Shown in pieces: positions 61,471 to 64,000 of a DNA stretch of 64,000 bases. The notes below the pieces were generated by a model. That model was given only the letters and a program-made list of their open reading frames with translations. It had not been told where the DNA came from and searched no databases. Location of the stretch: NCBI GenBank assembly GCA_016712415.1, contig JADJRC010000010.1:186001-250000 (forward strand), in the 5' to 3' direction. Numbering within the stretch: position 1 is the first letter of the stretch; the number at the start of each line of letters is the position of its first letter. The position numbers were made by a program, and so were the translations under genes. The DNA is from Lewinellaceae bacterium. GTDB taxonomy: Bacteria > Bacteroidota > Bacteroidia > Chitinophagales > Saprospiraceae.

Positions 61471-64000
61471 TTAACGAAGCAGGGCTACATCGCCCCAAAT
61501 CGATTGTGGTTTGCCATCGCACAGCACGTCAATCCTGAAGACATAAACGTCGGATGGGCCGGGCTTGCCTTTTATCTGCCCATCCCAGAAAACATCGCCG
61601 AATCCTTCATATACCTTTTCCCCCCAGCGGTCGTAAATCGCCAATCCTCCGATGGCTTCGGCGCCCTCGAACGGCACCACGCGAAATACATCGTTAACCC
61701 CGTCGCCGTTTGGCGTAAAGGCATTGGGAATGTTGAGCCGGAAGGGGTCGCAGGGGGGCAAAACAATTATCCTGTAGGTAATCAGTGCGTCACAGCCATT
61801 GTCGTCGGTTACGGTGAGCTGGTATTCCGTATAGCCGGTATCGGGGGAAACGACAATGCCGGGGCAATTCAGGCAACTGGAATCGGCAGGAAACCATACA
61901 TAATTTTCAAAGCCGGCCGGACCGTCTAATGCAACAGACTGGCCGGGAGCGCTGAATATCGTATCACCATCCGATACCTGGGGCAGGGGCAGGGCGATCG
62001 CCGTAATGCAATGTACGCTGTCACAGCCGTTTTCAGCCGTAAACGTCCTGCATATCTGGCCGCCTTGCGTGAGGAGGGTGTCGTAAACGGCAAGGGTGTC
62101 GCCCGTGCAAAAACTGCGGCTTTCGTTTGTGCCGGGACTTGGGAGCACCTGGAGTGCCTGAAATATGAGACTGTCGCAACCGGCGCTGTTTTTAAGGGTA
62201 ATGGAGTAAATACCGGGTAAATCTGTCGCAGTCCCCAAGACATCGATTTTTTCGCCCTGGCAAGTGGTCAGCGCAGGCAACTGAACCGTGTCGGGGAGGT
62301 TCACCGTGACGAAAGTCGCAGCCGTTCCGGTACATCCGTTTGCAAAAGTAACTGTCAGGTCGTAAGCCGTGCTCGAGGCGGGCGTCAGTATCTGCTGTGC
62401 CAGGTCCGGCATGACGACCCCTGGCCCACTCCAATGGTAGGTCTGTCCGGCAGGCGCGGCAAGGAGCACGATTTCTTCGCCTTTGCAGATCGTATTTTGC
62501 TCCGGATTGATGGCGACAGGAGGTGTGCCGAACAGCAGTTCGAACCGGTGCCGGACGGTACAACCCGGCGATGATTCTTCGAGGATCAGCGAGATGCTTT
62601 GTCCGGGTTGGGTGCCGGATGGCGGGGTGTAAGTCGTCGATGCGCAGTCGGTGCATTCGATTCCATTTGCCGCAAGCCATTGATAGGTAAAACCGGGCAT
62701 GGCCATTGTTCCCACCGGTACGGTTTGCAGTTCGCAATATTCCTGCGCATCATTCATAACGGAGAATTGGTCTGGCGCCAACAATACATCGGTGCAGGTG
62801 CAGTTGTCGGCAGCGGGCAATACAATCAACAGATCGCACAAAACGCCTGCATCTATAATCTGACCGACAACAAGTCCGATACTGTCGCCGGGGGCAAGTA
62901 TTGTTGTGCCGGTCAGGGTTTGGAGCAGGATGTCGGCAGGGTCGACGACTCCGTCGTTGTTGGTATCCTGCCAAATTTGAACGGTTACTCCGTTTGCGGG
63001 AACACTTCCCGTATTGTTTACAAAAACAGTCACCGCAGCCTGGTCGCCGGTCACCACAATATCCGTTTCACCAAGTGCAAGTTCCGGATGCAACGGCTTA
63101 AGGATCAATATTGCCTCGCCGGTAGCCGCATAGACGGCGCAAGGCATGCCGGTCGTCTGGCAGAACGCTTCCGTCCGCACCCTGGTTTGCATCAACAGGG
63201 ACAAGTCGATACATCCCGCCTCGTTGTCGAAGGCAACCGTAAATTGAAATTCGATCGCAGTGCCCGGCGCAGCGCCCGCAGGCAAAGCCAGGCGCAAGGT
63301 ATTCCCTTCCTGGATCGGCGGACCTGCGGGCCCGTTTTGCACGGGCAGGTAGGAGCCCTGAACATACGCAACGCCTGCCGGCAGCAAGAGGTAGATACTG
63401 TCGCCGGCGGATGGTGACCCCAGCAGGGTAACGCCGGCAACCAGCACCTGGGCGCCGCCACAATAAGCGGGGAGCGGGCTCAGCGGATTCAACGTGGAAA
63501 CCACGCCGTACGCCGGATTGAGTCCGTCGATGGCCAACGGATTGCCCGGCTTGTTTAACACATTGGTGGGTCGACCGCAGGGTTCGGCGCCCCGCGTGCC
63601 ATAGATGAGTTGTGTGTTGGCGACAAAACCACAGCCGGCTGTTGTTCGGAAACGTATCCTGAACGCGTGCAAGGGGGCCTGATCTACCCCTGGCAATCCA
63701 TTCGCCGCAATATCCGGCAGGATACCGGCAATATGCCATTGATACAGGTTGCCGGCCAGATTTTCAGGGTCGTCGAGCGGTATAAATGCGCTGCCAACCG
63801 GATAGGCGATTTCACAGGAGCCTTCGACTATGGAAAGCCCCGGAGGTAGTTTCACCGTGGCAAACGGCTCATAGGCAAAGCCGGTCTTGGCATTGAAAAT
63901 TTCAAATTCGAAATATCCTGAAGTGTCGCAAATGGCGATTGCAGCAGGCTCCTGGAGTACTTCCAGTTCCAGTTCCGGTTTTTGCAGACGCAGGATAACC
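61471..64000 (-). CDS. Secreted protein with CHU_C sorting domain (partial, runs off the right edge)
   Basis: Frame is open to the last base of the window, so the start lies outside; the GTG at 63855 is internal (EPFATVKLPPGL reads through it). Visible: repeated DUF11/Ig-like beta domains (GETDIVVTGDQAAVTVFVNN, QIWQDTNNDGVVDPADILLQ, which is a calcium-loop-like motif), PKD/Ig segments, and a C-terminal gliding-motility domain (NIPNAFTPNGDGVNDVFRVV, YDRWGEKVYEGFGDVFWDGQ), a T9SS type B signal. Function not otherwise readable. Confidence 0.9.
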   Translation of the reverse strand, partial: VILRLQKPELELEVLQEPAAIAICDTSGYFEFEIFNAKTGFAYEPFATVKLPPGLSIVEGSCEIAYPVGSAFIPLDDPENLAGNLYQWHIAGILPDIAANGLPGVDQAPLHAFRIRFRTTAGCGFVANTQLIYGTRGAEPCGRPTNVLNKPGNPLAIDGLNPAYGVVSTLNPLSPLPAYCGGAQVLVAGVTLLGSPSAGDSIYLLLPAGVAYVQGSYLPVQNGPAGPPIQEGNTLRLALPAGAAPGTAIEFQFTVAFDNEAGCIDLSLLMQTRVRTEAFCQTTGMPCAVYAATGEAILILKPLHPELALGETDIVVTGDQAAVTVFVNNTGSVPANGVTVQIWQDTNNDGVVDPADILLQTLTGTTILAPGDSIGLVVGQIIDAGVLCDLLIVLPAADNCTCTDVLLAPDQFSVMNDAQEYCELQTVPVGTMAMPGFTYQWLAANGIECTDCASTTYTPPSGTQPGQSISLILEESSPGCTVRHRFELLFGTPPVAINPEQNTICKGEEIVLLAAPAGQTYHWSGPGVVMPDLAQQILTPASSTAYDLTVTFANGCTGTAATFVTVNLPDTVQLPALTTCQGEKIDVLGTATDLPGIYSITLKNSAGCDSLIFQALQVLPSPGTNESRSFCTGDTLAVYDTLLTQGGQICRTFTAENGCDSVHCITAIALPLPQVSDGDTIFSAPGQSVALDGPAGFENYVWFPADSSCLNCPGIVVSPDTGYTEYQLTVTDDNGCDALITYRIIVLPPCDPFRLNIPNAFTPNGDGVNDVFRVVPFEGAEAIGGLAIYDRWGEKVYEGFGDVFWDGQIKGKPGPSDVYVFRIDVLCDGKPQSIWGDVALLR

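Noticed and set aside
1..64000. Phage, transposase or plasmid functions
   Set aside because: No integrase, transposase, capsid, replication or conjugation protein was recognised.

Overview
The window looks like a chromosomal segment of a Bacteroidota bacterium, most likely of the Saprospiria/Haliscomenobacter type (class and family are inference). Visible support: a SusC/SusD pair; type IX secretion (T9SS) sorting tails of both the short Por type and the gliding-motility (CHU_C) type; a giant SprB-repeat protein with a choice-of-anchor-L head; a triple-Y sensor/regulator; a bacillithiol enzyme (BshC); and promoter-like TAnnTTTG boxes. I see no rRNA, tRNA, CRISPR array, phage or insertion sequence.

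Layout. (1) 1-7.7 kb: a membrane sensor/regulator broken by several one-base shifts, then on the minus strand a very large alpha-2-macroglobulin carrying an embedded carboxypeptidase-regulatory plus TonB-plug-like insert. (2) 8-22.2 kb: the most distinctive part, a polysaccharide utilisation locus read left to right: a T9SS-secreted glycoamylase-fold glucanase (GH144-like), a secreted protein of six tandem carbohydrate-binding-like domains, a second GH144-like enzyme fused to a serine esterase, a GH3 beta-glucosidase, SusC and SusD. The family set fits degradation of a beta-1,2-glucan, perhaps an acylated one. (3) 22.2-22.6 kb: a 57-bp tandem repeat facing an inverted partial copy. (4) 22.6-29.4 kb: cobalamin adenosyltransferase, YebC, an MBL hydrolase, Der, a lipoprotein, and a polyprenyl-phosphate sugar transferase split by one base. 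(5) 29.4-35.1 kb: a 1897-residue SprB-repeat surface protein. (6) 35.5-46.1 kb: SppA, a hotdog protein, YkuK, an M16 peptidase pair, YajC, AIM24 and an OmpA/HhH pair. (7) 46.4-53.5 kb: a VPS10/BNR propeller protein, a lipoprotein, a LytS-type kinase, a heme-binding/intradiol-dioxygenase fusion and a coiled-coil membrane protein. (8) 53.8-64 kb: exonuclease, Rpe, LptF/G-type permease, PAP2 phosphatase, MiaA, acyltransferase, BshC and a secreted CHU_C protein that runs off the right edge.

How they may work together: the secreted glucanase would cut polymer outside the cell, the six-domain protein would hold it, SusC/SusD would import oligosaccharides, and the esterase-glucanase and GH3, which lack T9SS tails, would finish the job in the periplasm. 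The rest is mostly housekeeping and envelope functions.

Caution: five genes (regulator, macroglobulin, sugar transferase, coiled-coil protein, bshC) are interrupted by one- or two-base shifts, some in homopolymers, while the conserved protein continues in another frame. This pattern suggests residual indel errors in the assembly rather than five independent pseudogenes.
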